NCBI GenBank assembly: GCA_002421805.1
Contig: DISM01000006.1
Location: forward strand, 62,001 to 126,000
From: Candidatus Omnitrophica bacterium UBA6210
GTDB taxonomy: Bacteria; Omnitrophota; Gorgyraeia; Velamenicoccales; Velamenicoccaceae
DNA length: 64,000 nt
Direction: 5' to 3'
How positions within the stretch are numbered: position 1 is the stretch's first letter; every line of letters starts with the position of its first letter. A program made the translations under genes and the position numbers. Shown here piece by piece: positions 47,789-56,201 of the stretch. The notes under the pieces were generated by a model. The model did no database searches. It was not told the origin of the DNA and was given only the letters and a program-made list of their open reading frames with translations.

Positions 47789-48379
47789 CTATTCTTCGGG
47801 TTCTTCTTTGGATCCTTCCTGGGTTTGTTCCATGGGGCCTTTGCTCATCATTCCGGCACCCTTGGGGGGCGCGCCGCCCATCTTCATCATGCCCATGGTC
47901 TTCATCATTCCGCCCATCATGCAGGGAGGCTGCATCTTTTTTAATTTATCCTGCTGATCTTTCGTCAGGATGCCGCGCAAGTCGAGGCATCCCTGGATGA
48001 TCTCTTTTGTCCTTTGTTTTTTCAGCTCGTATTTTTTGTCCACGAGGCTGTCGATTTTTTTCGTATCCACCTGGTCTGCTGCGAGGGCATCTGAGATATC
48101 AAGCGCCAAGGTCTCGATCTGGGCGTCTTCCATGATCAGGCTTTTTTTGACCTTCAGCTTGAGAGCCCTGATTTTTTCTGCCTGGTCGTCAGTGAGGCCG
48201 ATCTCATCGGCATTGGACAGAAGGAGGAAGGCCTTTTGGTAGAATTTCTCCTCCGGCCCCATCTTGTCCATTTTGTGCATCATTTTGCATCCGCTCATCA
48301 TGCTGTCGTCCGCAAACGCGCGGGGCGATGCAAGAAAGCAGGCGCAGAACAACAGGATCGTCCAAATCTGTTTTTTCAT
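47789..48379 (-). CDS. Spy/CpxP-like periplasmic protein
   Basis: A 196-residue protein with a signal peptide (IWTILLFCACFLASPRAFA). The helical body has two LTxxQ-type motifs (IGLTDDQAEKIRALKLKVKK and GILTKDQQDKLKKMQ), as in Spy/CpxP/heavy-metal-sensor proteins. The ends are very Met-rich (SMMSGCKMMHKMDKM and CMMGGMMKTMGMMKMGG), which suggests copper or other soft-metal binding. I start at ATG 48379, which has AAAGGAGG, not at ATG 48424. It is likely an envelope-stress or metal-response chaperone. Confidence 0.75.
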   Translation of the reverse strand: MKKQIWTILLFCACFLASPRAFADDSMMSGCKMMHKMDKMGPEEKFYQKAFLLLSNADEIGLTDDQAEKIRALKLKVKKSLIMEDAQIETLALDISDALAADQVDTKKIDSLVDKKYELKKQRTKEIIQGCLDLRGILTKDQQDKLKKMQPPCMMGGMMKTMGMMKMGGAPPKGAGMMSKGPMEQTQEGSKEEPEE

Positions 48380-48642
48380 ACCCTCCTCCTTTGTTGGCTG
48401 CCTTTCGGAGGTATCATAACCCATGAACGCAGTTTGTGCCAGGGGGATTTTCCGTTTCTTTTTGACCGTTTTTCTCCCGGTAGAGGTGTATGGAAAACTC
48501 GGGGCAGACCCAGCGGATGCAATCGCGCATGCGCCGAAAGATTGACACGTATCTAAAGATGGATCCGTAACGCATCTTTTCGCGCGGGAGATGATGCTGC
48601 ATATCCCGCGCGCATTTCCTTCCTTTATGTCCCTGATATCGC

Positions 48643-48671
48643 TTGACGACCGTTCCTTTTGAGATTAGACT
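48643..48671 (+). promoter_or_regulatory. Sigma70-type promoter of corA
   Basis: TTGACG (48643-48648) and TAGACT (48666-48671) with an exact 17-base spacer, 33 bases before corA. The rest of the 324-base gap (48380-48703) holds a 9-bp hairpin CGCGCGGGA/TCCCGCGCG at 48581-48612 and no convincing gene. Confidence 0.6.
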
Positions 48672-48703
48672 AAAAAAGAATTATAACCCCGTGAGAGGTT
48701 GAT

Positions 48704-49678
48704 ATGTTCGAAGTCTTTGCTTATCATCCGGATAAAGGGCTGCAGACCGACCTGACGCTTCAGGGAGTGGCTGAGGCTATCAAGGACAGCCGGACGCTCT
48801 TGTGGCTGGATTTGACGGACCTTGATGATGCGGATGTGGATCTTTTGACCGCCGTTTTCAATCTGCATCCTTTGACCGTCGAAGACCTGATCATGCCGAA
48901 TGCCCGGACCAAGGTTGAGAAATTTGCAGACTATATGTTTCTCGTCATGTTCGCTCTCGAATCTCACGAGACGGGTCTGCACGGCAAGGCCAGGACCCTG
49001 GAGCTGGATTGTTGCCTCGGCAAGAATTACCTCATCACCTGTCACACGCAGCCTGTCCCGCCTTTGTCCGTTTGCAAGGACCGTATCAAAAAGCAATCCC
49101 CCATCATCCTTCAGGGCGCGGACATGCTGTTGTATTCGATCCTTGATTCCTGCGTGGACAGTTATTTTCCCGTGATCAATGATTTCGACAACCTCGTGGA
49201 TGAGATGAGCGACGAACTCTTCCGAGATCCGACCCAGGAGACGCTCAAGAAGATATACCATCTCAAGAACGACGTCATGTCCCTTCGCCGCACGATCGGC
49301 CCGCAGGCCGATGTCATCAGCCTGATCCAGCGGGGCGATTTTGAATTGATAGCTCCGTCCAACTCCATCTACTTCCGCAATATCTACGACAACCTTATCC
49401 GGCTCAACGATATCGTGGGCACGTCGCGCGAGATCATCACGGGCGCGATGGAAGCTTACGTATCGGTTGTCTCTAACCGTCTCAATGAGATCATGAAAAC
49501 GCTTACCGTTATTACCACGATCATGATGCCCTTGACCTTGATCGCCAGCATCTACGGCATGAATTTCAAGCATATGCCTGAGTTGGAACACCCTTTGGGA
49601 TATTTCAGTGTTTTGGGACTCATGGGCAGTATTGCAGGATTGATGATCGTGTATTTCAAGCGCAAGAAGTGGTTTTGA
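48704..49678 (+). CDS. corA: CorA-family magnesium/cobalt transporter
   Basis: A 324-residue inner-membrane channel. The long cytoplasmic N-domain (LLWLDLTDLDDADVDLLTAV, HPLTVEDLIMPNARTKVEKF) is followed by the pore helix ending in the diagnostic GMN in SIYGMNFKHMPE. A second helix (FSVLGLMGSIAGLMIVYF) and a basic C-terminus close the protein. It forms pentamers in the family. Ribosome site GAGAGG precedes ATG 48704. Confidence 0.93.
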   Translation: MFEVFAYHPDKGLQTDLTLQGVAEAIKDSRTLLWLDLTDLDDADVDLLTAVFNLHPLTVEDLIMPNARTKVEKFADYMFLVMFALESHETGLHGKARTLELDCCLGKNYLITCHTQPVPPLSVCKDRIKKQSPIILQGADMLLYSILDSCVDSYFPVINDFDNLVDEMSDELFRDPTQETLKKIYHLKNDVMSLRRTIGPQADVISLIQRGDFELIAPSNSIYFRNIYDNLIRLNDIVGTSREIITGAMEAYVSVVSNRLNEIMKTLTVITTIMMPLTLIASIYGMNFKHMPELEHPLGYFSVLGLMGSIAGLMIVYFKRKKWF

Positions 49679-49711
49679 CCTGCTTGGCAGGGAGGAAGAA
49701 AGGAGTGTTTT

Positions 49712-50098
49712 ATGTTCAAGAGGATATGGAACATGTTGATCGTGGGTGTGGTTTCGGCTCATTTGGCGGGATGTGTGGCCGTTGTTGCCGGGGCCGCGGG
49801 AGGGGCCGGGACAGCTACGTGGCTCGGCGGCAAGCTCACTCAGCAGGTTAACGGTTCGTTTGCGAAAGCTCAGAAGGCGACCAAGTCCGCCTTGGCCGCG
49901 CTGAAACTTACCATCACCAAAGAGACCGTCAAAGAGGATATCGTCCAGTTCGTGGGAGATTATACGGACGGCCGGTCCTTCTGGATCGATATTCGTCCTG
50001 TGTCGACCACGGAGTCGCGCCTGGATATCCGCGTCGGCGTGCCCGGTGACGTAGAGGCTTCGCGCAAGGTGCTCGATAAGATTTTGACATATTTGTAG
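49712..50098 (+). CDS. DUF3568-family putative lipoprotein
   Basis: A 128-residue protein with lipobox LAGC (Cys21) and a small-residue stretch VAVVAGAAGGAGTATWLGGK, followed by an alpha/beta domain (SFAKAQKATKSALAALKLTI, FWIDIRPVSTTESRLDIRVG) typical of DUF3568. Function unknown. It lies 33 bases after corA and ends where the palindromic repeat region begins. Confidence 0.75.
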   Translation: MFKRIWNMLIVGVVSAHLAGCVAVVAGAAGGAGTATWLGGKLTQQVNGSFAKAQKATKSALAALKLTITKETVKEDIVQFVGDYTDGRSFWIDIRPVSTTESRLDIRVGVPGDVEASRKVLDKILTYL

Positions 50099-50191
50099 GG
50101 AAAAGCCCTGGCAGAAGCTCTGTAGGGCTTCGCTGCGGGCAGGTAGGATGAAGGAATAAGCGTTACTCCTTGCGTAAGCAAGATACGCTGC

Positions 50192-50320
50192 GGAGTTAAC
50201 CCAGAAAGGGTAGGCCTCCGCATGCCGCAGAAAGCGGCATACTGGTTCATCCGATTGAGCCAGGTAATCCACATAGCGGAGGGCCTAATTCCGCCAGAGG
50301 CGGAAAGATTAAGGAATTAA
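50192..50320 (+). repeat. Mosaic palindromic element, second copy
   Basis: GGAGTTAACCCAGAAAGGGT, then GGCCTCCGC and GCGGAGGGCC, repeat 42126-42178. Between the two outer arms a further palindrome is nested (GCCGC-AGAAA-GCGGC, CTGGTTCATC/GATTGAGCCAG) that copy 1 lacks at this place. It ends with TTCCGCC-AGA-GGCGGAA. Confidence 0.75.
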
Positions 50321-50332
50321 CGTGACTCCTCG

Positions 50333-50510
50333 CGTAAGCATCTTGACAATTTATGTCTCGGCCTGCCAGGGCAGGCCAGTCCAGTCTTCACAGAGTTCAG
50401 GCGGGCAGCCATAAATTCTCAAGATACGCTGCCGCAGAAAGCGGCACACCGGCTCATCCGATGGGGCCGGGTGGTGGAGTTAATTCCGCCAGAGGCGGAA
50501 TTAAGGAGAG
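50333..50510 (+). repeat. Mosaic palindromic leader element upstream of the DoxX gene
   Basis: ATCTTGA-AATTTATG-type arms (50339-50355) and CATAAATTCTCAAGAT (50409-50424) repeat 42008-42076; CTTCACAGAGTTCAGGCGGG follows the same order. An extra GGCCTGCC/GGCAGGCC hairpin replaces a short loop. It ends in TTAATTCCGCC/GGCGGAATTAA and the ribosome site AAGGAG of the DoxX gene. Together with the previous entry it fills the gap 50099-50514. Confidence 0.75.
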
Positions 50511-50514
50511 GGCC

Positions 50515-50901
50515 ATGGATAGGATCAAGAAGCAGGCTCATTGGTTCTTGCGGTTGGCCATTGCCGCTGTTTTTTTGTTCCACGGTTTGACTAAATTTCC
50601 GAACATCTCCGCTTTCGCTTCCATGTTGAAGCTGCCATGGTTGGTCGCGCTAGCTGTCCCTGTATGCGAAACGTTGGGAGCGGTTTTGATCCTTGTTGGG
50701 GGCTGCGTCAACGACCGGGGATGGACGACCCGCCTGGGGAGCGTTCTCATCATCCCCATCATGATGGTTGCGATCTACATGATCCATTGGGGGCAATGGA
50801 GCTTTATGCCTTCATCATCCCACCCCATGGGCGGCATTGAATTTCAGGTAGTGCTTTTGGCTGTATTGTTCTATCTTCTAATCAAAGGAAAAGATGCGTA
50901 A
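50515..50901 (+). CDS. DoxX-family membrane protein
   Basis: A 128-residue four-helix membrane protein. FLRLAIAAVFLFHGLTKFPN at the start, LVALAVPVCETLGAVLILVG, LGSVLIIPIMMVAIYMIHWG and the His-rich SSHPMGGIEFQ loop are DoxX features. DoxX proteins have been linked to redox stress and thiosulfate:quinone chemistry; the role here is unknown. Translation starts at ATG 50515, with AAGGAG from the palindromic leader. Confidence 0.85.
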   Translation: MDRIKKQAHWFLRLAIAAVFLFHGLTKFPNISAFASMLKLPWLVALAVPVCETLGAVLILVGGCVNDRGWTTRLGSVLIIPIMMVAIYMIHWGQWSFMPSSSHPMGGIEFQVVLLAVLFYLLIKGKDA

Positions 50902-50919
50902 GTTTTTCGCATAAACCGG

Positions 50920-50950
50920 AAGGCCGTCCTTTCCAAGGGCGGCCTTTTCT
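50920..50950 (+). terminator. Rho-independent terminator
   Basis: AAGGCCGTCC (50920-50929) pairs with GGGCGGCCTT (50937-50946) with one G-T pair, followed by Ts. The remaining gap to 51142 is AT-rich and shows no gene. Confidence 0.75.
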
Positions 50951-51142
50951 GTTTTGAAGATTTAGCGTCCAGAAGGTCCTTTTTTGGGTTAATCCTGTCA
51001 GAGACGGGTAAATACAGTTTTTCTTACCCCTTATGCATCAAGAGGATATCACGGAAAAAAAAGAGAAATGATTTGATATCGGGGCTGCGTCGCAAGGACG
51101 AATGGCATTGTAACTCGTCCGGAAAAATTATATAATTTATAT

Positions 51143-51709
51143 ATGGATAGGAAGAAGTCTTTTTGCGGATTATGGCCTTTCCGGGCGTCTCTGCGGGCCT
51201 CCGGCAGAGGGGGGCATATTTTCAAAATTGCATCCTTGTCCGTCGAGACAAAGCCGAAAAAGGGCTTTACGCTCATCGAGGTGGCCCTGGCATTGGCGAT
51301 CCTTGCCGTGACGCTGTCGGGGTTATTGTTGACGTATGTCAGCATGTTTGTCCTGACGGACATGCAGCGGGACCACGCCCTGGCAAGTAACGCGCTTCTG
51401 GCCAGGCTTGAAGAGATCAGGGCGATGGGCTTTGATGATATTTCGACGGCCGCAGGCTCTTTCAATTTGACCGATTACGGCTTTCCTGCCAATCAGTCCT
51501 CCCGGGGGCGCGTCGATGTGGTCACCAGTTTTTCCGGGTATCCGACAACGCTGACAAAAGTGCGCCTTGTCGCGTGTTATGCGACGCGACTGAACAGGAC
51601 TGTCGGGGAAGACAGAAATTTTAACGGCGTCCTGGATAGCGGCGAAGACGTCAATAATAACAGCCGTATTGATTCGGCTGCGGAGGTGGTGAGTCTCATT
51701 GCAAAATAA
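51143..51709 (+). CDS. Type IV pilin-like minor prepilin (PilV/GspI type)
   Basis: A 188-residue protein. A 39-residue basic leader precedes the prepilin peptidase site KKGFTLIEVALALAILAVTL, with the essential Glu at +5 and the hydrophobic assembly helix. Near the C-terminus, EDRNFNGVLDSGEDVNNNSR has the D-x-N-x-N-G-x-x-D spacing of calcium-binding loops. The leader is long, so a non-ATG start nearer the site is possible. It is the first gene of a pilin-like operon and overlaps the next by 11 bases. Confidence 0.8.
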   Translation: MDRKKSFCGLWPFRASLRASGRGGHIFKIASLSVETKPKKGFTLIEVALALAILAVTLSGLLLTYVSMFVLTDMQRDHALASNALLARLEEIRAMGFDDISTAAGSFNLTDYGFPANQSSRGRVDVVTSFSGYPTTLTKVRLVACYATRLNRTVGEDRNFNGVLDSGEDVNNNSRIDSAAEVVSLIAK

Positions 51710-52316
51710 AATCCTTTCGCCCATTTTGCGGTATCGCCGCGGCCATACCCTGGTCGAATTGGTCGTGGTTTTTTGTATTTTCCTTATTTTATTCTCCATG
51801 TTTACGCTCATCTTGAGGAGCGCCGACAGGGGTTGGGAGATCGGCAGGGGCAAGATCATCGAGAGCCGGGAGGCCAGGCGCGCGGGAGACAAGTTGTCGG
51901 GGCTGATCCGGGAGGCGAATCCCGACTGGGTCCTCAACGGCACGCATTATCCCGTGTCAATCTCCAGCAACAACACGCGCATTGATTTTTACCGGCCGAT
52001 CTTTAATACCTCCGGTATCGTGACGTCTTTGCAGAAGGTCACTTTCAAGCTCGACCCTACCAATGCGTCGACCCTGTTGATGAAGGAAGGAACGGCTGCC
52101 GAAACCGTGGCGGCGACATCCGTAGAAAGGTTTTTTGTCGATTGCGGATGCGCGGGATGCACAGGGGTTAGCGACACCTGCCCGCGCGTCGTGATGGATA
52201 TACAAACGATGCGGGAAGCCGGCTTTGACTGGGAATCCCAGATAACGCTGCGCAATGTGGCTATGACGGTTTCAGCCACGGCAACGGTTGAAGAGCCGGC
52301 AGAGGGTGAATTTTAG
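51699..52316 (+). CDS. Type IV pilin-like minor prepilin (PilW/GspJ type)
   Basis: A 205-residue protein starting at TTG 51699 inside the end of the previous gene. Its cleavage site is RRGHTLVELVVVFCIFLILF, with His in place of the usual Phe at +1 and Glu at +5. The rest is beta-rich, with a Cys cluster (VDCGCAGCTGVSDTC) that may form disulfides. It belongs with its neighbours to a minor-pilin set that would prime pilus or type II pseudopilus assembly. Confidence 0.78.
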   Translation: MQNKILSPILRYRRGHTLVELVVVFCIFLILFSMFTLILRSADRGWEIGRGKIIESREARRAGDKLSGLIREANPDWVLNGTHYPVSISSNNTRIDFYRPIFNTSGIVTSLQKVTFKLDPTNASTLLMKEGTAAETVAATSVERFFVDCGCAGCTGVSDTCPRVVMDIQTMREAGFDWESQITLRNVAMTVSATATVEEPAEGEF

Positions 52317-52375
52317 GATCGGTGGGCGCACGGGGCCGCGCCAGGATGCACAGGAGATCAGTGAAGGAGAATGCC

Positions 52376-54085
52376 ATGTCAAACAAGAGCGAAAAAGGGG
52401 TTGCGCTGGCCGCTGTCCTGATGGGGGTGGCTGTGCTTTTGGTCCTGGCGAGCATATTTTTCTCAAGCGTGCTTTCCCAGAAGACATCCGTGGATATCCA
52501 GAAATATGCGATGCAATCCCTGGCCTTGGCCGAGGGAGGGGCTGCGCAGGCCCGGGCAGAACTCAAAAAGCGCGTCCGCGTGGACCTGAAGGGAAGGGTT
52601 GAAGACGATACGCAGCATTGGACGTCCTCGACCTTCTCGACATATGTGACGGGGAACAATTCTCTGGGGTTCTTGAGGGATTTTGCCTATGCGCTGGGAC
52701 AGCCGCAATTTTCCGTATCCGGCGACAACGCGACGGTGACGTTGACCGCGCCCGACCTCAACACGGCGATCAGCGGCAACTACACGGCGACGCTGACCGT
52801 CTCTCCCAACGGCGCTCCCACAAGCCCTGAAACGGATATCTATATTTTCCCTTACCTTTATACCATCAATGCCCAAGGGTCTGTTTCGGCCGTGAATCCT
52901 CCCGTCAGAAAGAGTATCCGCTTGTGGCAGGGGCAGTTTACCCTGACAGTCCTGCGCGCCAACTTTGCCAAGTTCGCATTATTTACCAGCCATCATACCA
53001 CGCCATCGGGCACGACCGTCTGGTTCACGGAAAACACCAATTTCACGGGGCCTGTTTCGACGAACGAACGTTTCAGTTTTGCCAATAATCCTTCGGGGCA
53101 TTTTACGGAGGAAGTGACCCAGCATGAGAATAAGGCCAGGTTCTATAATGAAGGGTCATCCGTCCTGATCGATGCCGATGCCAACGGGACAAAGGACGTT
53201 CCGATTTTCGATGTGGGGTTCACGCGCGGCTACAGCCTGATCAATCTTCCTTCGTCCGTGACGCAGAATGACTTGAAGACCCAGGCCCTGGGGACGATGT
53301 CCAATCCTGGCTCCGACGGGATCTATGTTCCCCAGAGCAGCGGGACGCTGACAGGGGGGATCTTGATCAAAGGGGATGCAAGCGTGACCATGAGCGTTGA
53401 TGCAAGCGATAATGCCGTCTATACCATTAAGCAGGGAACGACGACAAAGAATATTACGGTCAACCGTACGGCCAACCAGACCACCGTAGAGACCGTCGGC
53501 GACAGCACGTCGACGTATACGGGGATTCCGGACGGCGTCAGCAATGAAGGTACGCTGATCTATTCCTTAGACGACATCACGGCGTTCTCCGGGACCGTGC
53601 AGGAAGATACGTCCCTTACGGTGTCGGCTGAGCGGGATATCGTTATCTCCAACAATGTGCGCTATGAAACATATACGGCCAGCCCGTTGAGCGGGACCGA
53701 CCCCGACACGGGCACGGCTGCCGATAATATGCTGGGTATTATTGCCTGGGCCGGCGATGTGCGCATCGGCACGAGCGCCCCGAATAATGTCGAGATCCAC
53801 GGCATCATCATGGCGCCGCACGGCGAGTTCAAAGTAGATAGCTATGACTCGGGATCGCCGCGCGGCACGGCCACGCTCCTGGGAGGTGTCATCACGGACT
53901 TTTACGGCGCTTTCGGCCAATTTTCCGGGACGACGCCTATCCACGGCTACGGCCGTAACTTTGTTTACGACCCGCGCGTCCTGAACGGCAAGACGCCGCC
54001 GTACTTTCCTTATCTGTCGGGTTTTACGGCCCAGGACGATCAGCATATAGACGACAAGTTGATCTGGGAAGGAGAGGGAGTGTAA
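52376..54085 (+). CDS. PilX-like large pilin-assembly protein
   Basis: A 569-residue protein with the PilX-type N-terminus KSEKGVALAAVLMGVAVLLV, a single hydrophobic helix, and then a very long Thr/Ser/Asn/Gly-rich beta region. ATG 52376 has GAAGGAGA ahead of it, preferred over the frame start at 52322. The size and the TxVTxxxN repeats suggest an exported filament tip or adhesin-like subunit. It follows the two minor prepilins and is followed by a small membrane gene. Confidence 0.7.
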   Translation: MSNKSEKGVALAAVLMGVAVLLVLASIFFSSVLSQKTSVDIQKYAMQSLALAEGGAAQARAELKKRVRVDLKGRVEDDTQHWTSSTFSTYVTGNNSLGFLRDFAYALGQPQFSVSGDNATVTLTAPDLNTAISGNYTATLTVSPNGAPTSPETDIYIFPYLYTINAQGSVSAVNPPVRKSIRLWQGQFTLTVLRANFAKFALFTSHHTTPSGTTVWFTENTNFTGPVSTNERFSFANNPSGHFTEEVTQHENKARFYNEGSSVLIDADANGTKDVPIFDVGFTRGYSLINLPSSVTQNDLKTQALGTMSNPGSDGIYVPQSSGTLTGGILIKGDASVTMSVDASDNAVYTIKQGTTTKNITVNRTANQTTVETVGDSTSTYTGIPDGVSNEGTLIYSLDDITAFSGTVQEDTSLTVSAERDIVISNNVRYETYTASPLSGTDPDTGTAADNMLGIIAWAGDVRIGTSAPNNVEIHGIIMAPHGEFKVDSYDSGSPRGTATLLGGVITDFYGAFGQFSGTTPIHGYGRNFVYDPRVLNGKTPPYFPYLSGFTAQDDQHIDDKLIWEGEGV

Positions 54086-54086
54086 T

Positions 54087-54383
54087 ATGAAAAAATCGTC
54101 GCTCTTTGTTTTGGTGGTCGTCGGATGCATTCTTGCTGCGGTCGTTTTGGCCCTGGCTGTTGTTGCCTTCTGGATGGAGAAGAAGACGGGATATTCGCCG
54201 GCCGCGCCGCCTGCCGCCGCACCCGTAAGCGTTCCGGCGCAAAAGGCGACCAGCGCTGCGGTCGAAGCCCCCGTCGCGGCCGTCGACCAGGAAGTTTCTG
54301 AGCCTGCGCAAAGTCCTCCGCAAGAAGAAGGGCAGAGGGATGTCGAATATGACGGGGTTGTCCGTGGTCCTATGACGATGTGA
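54087..54383 (+). CDS. Small Ala/Pro-rich membrane-anchored protein
   Basis: A 98-residue protein with one N-terminal membrane helix (LFVLVVVGCILAAVVLALAV) and an Ala/Pro/Val-rich, presumably unfolded tail exposed outside the cytoplasm (PAAPPAAAPVSVPA). It starts one base after the PilX-like stop, so it is part of that operon; a terminator follows. No family recognised. Confidence 0.65.
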   Translation: MKKSSLFVLVVVGCILAAVVLALAVVAFWMEKKTGYSPAAPPAAAPVSVPAQKATSAAVEAPVAAVDQEVSEPAQSPPQEEGQRDVEYDGVVRGPMTM

Positions 54384-54416
54384 AGAGGGATGTTTTTCGA
54401 GCGGGTTGATTCTGCG

Positions 54417-54453
54417 CCCCGCCGGACAGACAGGATGTCCGGCGGGGTTTTTT
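54417..54453. terminator. Rho-independent terminator
   Basis: CCCCGCCGGACA (54417-54428) pairs perfectly with TGTCCGGCGGGG (54436-54447), followed by six Ts. It ends the pilin operon. Confidence 0.9.
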
Positions 54454-54456
54454 GTT

Positions 54457-55227
54457 CTAGAGTTTTTTGAGGAGTTCCTCGGCGGCTTTCTTGCCCGATA
54501 AAAGCATTCCTCCAAAAATGGGGCCCATGCGGGGACCTCCAAAGGTGGCGTTGGCGCACATACCGCAGACGTAGAGGCCGGGAGCCACTTCCTTGGTATT
54601 TTTAACAGTCGTCGTCTCTGCGATCTCGGCCCACATGGAGCCTTCCCCAACAGCCTTGCCGGTTTTTGTCTTCAGGCGTATTCCGGATTTTCTTTCGACG
54701 ATATGGACGATCTGGGCGTCGTGGCCTGTGCCGTCAACGACATAGGAGGCGCGCATGGTGATAGGATCCACATGGAGCCGCGCCATCTCGACAGCCGTCC
54801 AGTTCAGCACGAGGCCGCAGACGCGGTTTTTTCTGATCATGACGTCTTCGGCGCTCATGCAATTGAAGACGGCCGCGCCGGCCTTGAGGGCCTGCGCGCA
54901 CAGGGTCGACGTAGCTTCAATGGAATCGGCCAGATAGTAGCCGTTCTCGTAGAGGCGGCTGCGGATGCCGAATTCATCAAGGATCTTTTTGGCTTGCGTC
55001 TGGACGACGATCTCGTTGAACATGATGCCGCCGCCCCACATCCCGCCGCCGACAGAAAGCTTGCGTTCGAAGATGGCGACTTTTTTTCCTTTTTTAGCCA
55101 GGTAATATGCGCAGGCCATGCCGGAAGGCCCGGCCCCGGCGATCGCCACGTCTACGGAAAGGTGGTCGATGAGTTTTTTGCTGTAGGCATCAATGATGGC
55201 CTTGGAGATTTTTATTTCGTCGATCAT
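54457..55227 (-). CDS. thi4: Thi4-family thiazole synthase, sulfide-dependent (His) type
   Basis: A 256-residue FAD/NAD-binding protein making the adenylated thiazole of thiamin from NAD, glycine and sulfur. The dinucleotide loop is DVAIAGAGPSGMACAYYLAK; VFERKLSVGGGMWGGG-like sequence and the C-terminal RMGPIFGGMLLSGKKAA are diagnostic. At the sulfur-donor position (Cys205 of yeast Thi4) the motif reads LHVDP with His152. Archaeal-type enzymes with His there use free sulfide and turn over catalytically. No TPP riboswitch is visible upstream (55228-55445). Confidence 0.88.
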   Translation of the reverse strand: MIDEIKISKAIIDAYSKKLIDHLSVDVAIAGAGPSGMACAYYLAKKGKKVAIFERKLSVGGGMWGGGIMFNEIVVQTQAKKILDEFGIRSRLYENGYYLADSIEATSTLCAQALKAGAAVFNCMSAEDVMIRKNRVCGLVLNWTAVEMARLHVDPITMRASYVVDGTGHDAQIVHIVERKSGIRLKTKTGKAVGEGSMWAEIAETTTVKNTKEVAPGLYVCGMCANATFGGPRMGPIFGGMLLSGKKAAEELLKKL

Positions 55228-55445
55228 GTTGCGGTCCTTTCGTTGAATTTTTTGCCTCGGTTTTTCAAGTTAACCGGCGTTATGTGTCAAGGGAGTCCTG
55301 CAGGGCGATTTCTTTGGCGTTGGTCATTTTAGCAAATCGGCGGCGAATGTAAAGCGCGAGGCTGAAAAATTTGATTGTGCGATATGACAGCTTTTGGTAA
55401 AGTATCTTCGATGTATTTTGAGCAAATCGGTGTGGAGGATTGTGT

Positions 55446-56201
55446 ATGAGGCGCATCATCAGGATATCGGTCATTTTAATTTTACTGGCTGTCCTTGTGA
55501 CGGCGGTGTTCGTCATTTTCTTTGACCAGGCCGTCCTTGTGCGCAAGGGGACGATCTATCATGAACCGGTCAAAGAAAAAGTCGTGGCCTTGACGTTTGA
55601 CGACGGGCCGTCTCCCGTGTGGACCCCCCGGATCCTCGATGTGCTTAAAGGCGCCGATGTTAAGGCGACGTTTTTCATGCTGGGCGAACACGTCAAGATG
55701 TATCCGGATGTCGCCAGGCGCGTGGCCCGCGAGGGGCACACGATCGGCAATCATACCTATGATCATCACGTCCTTCTGTATTACCACTCCAAAGAACTGG
55801 AAAGCGAGATCCGACGTACGGAAGACATCATCAAGGAGGTAACGGGCGTGCGGACGCTGTATTTCCGTCCCCCGAAGGCATGGATGACGTCGGCCGAAAA
55901 ACGCCTTGTCAAATCCATGGGTTATGAGGTTGTCCTCTGGTCTTTGAATTCCAAGGACTGGGTGACGTTCGACGACAAGTATATGATCAAGTACTTGTTG
56001 CGCCACGTGCGGCCAGGGGACATCATCCTGTTCCATGACAGCGGCGGGGCCTTTAGCACCGAGGGAGGGGACAGGGACGAAACGGTCCTGGCGGTCATGA
56101 GGTTGATCGAACGCCTCAAAGAAAAAGGGTGGCGGTTTGTTACAGTCGATGAGCTGGTCAACATGAGGAAAAACGATGCCCAAGATCCCGGCAAACATTA
56201 A
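55446..56201 (+). CDS. Polysaccharide deacetylase (NodB/CE4 family)
   Basis: A 251-residue protein with an N-terminal membrane anchor (ISVILILLAVLVTAVFVIFF). The NodB domain shows ALTFDDGPSP (Asp52/Asp53), the metal-binding GNHTYDHH (His103, His107), the RPPKAW motif and a late LFHDSGG. It removes acetyl groups from a glycan; peptidoglycan or an exopolysaccharide is possible. GGAGG precedes ATG 55446. It overlaps the glycosyltransferase gene by 26 bases, so the two are one operon. Confidence 0.9.
   Translation: MRRIIRISVILILLAVLVTAVFVIFFDQAVLVRKGTIYHEPVKEKVVALTFDDGPSPVWTPRILDVLKGADVKATFFMLGEHVKMYPDVARRVAREGHTIGNHTYDHHVLLYYHSKELESEIRRTEDIIKEVTGVRTLYFRPPKAWMTSAEKRLVKSMGYEVVLWSLNSKDWVTFDDKYMIKYLLRHVRPGDIILFHDSGGAFSTEGGDRDETVLAVMRLIERLKEKGWRFVTVDELVNMRKNDAQDPGKH

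Noticed and set aside
48414..48602. 62-residue minus-strand ORF upstream of corA
   Set aside because: No ribosome site, no recognisable domain, and it spans a 9-bp hairpin.
54457..55445. TPP riboswitch upstream of thi4
   Set aside because: I looked for the thi-box CTGAGA and the ACCCTTGAACCTGAT-like segment on the minus strand in 55228-55445 and found neither.
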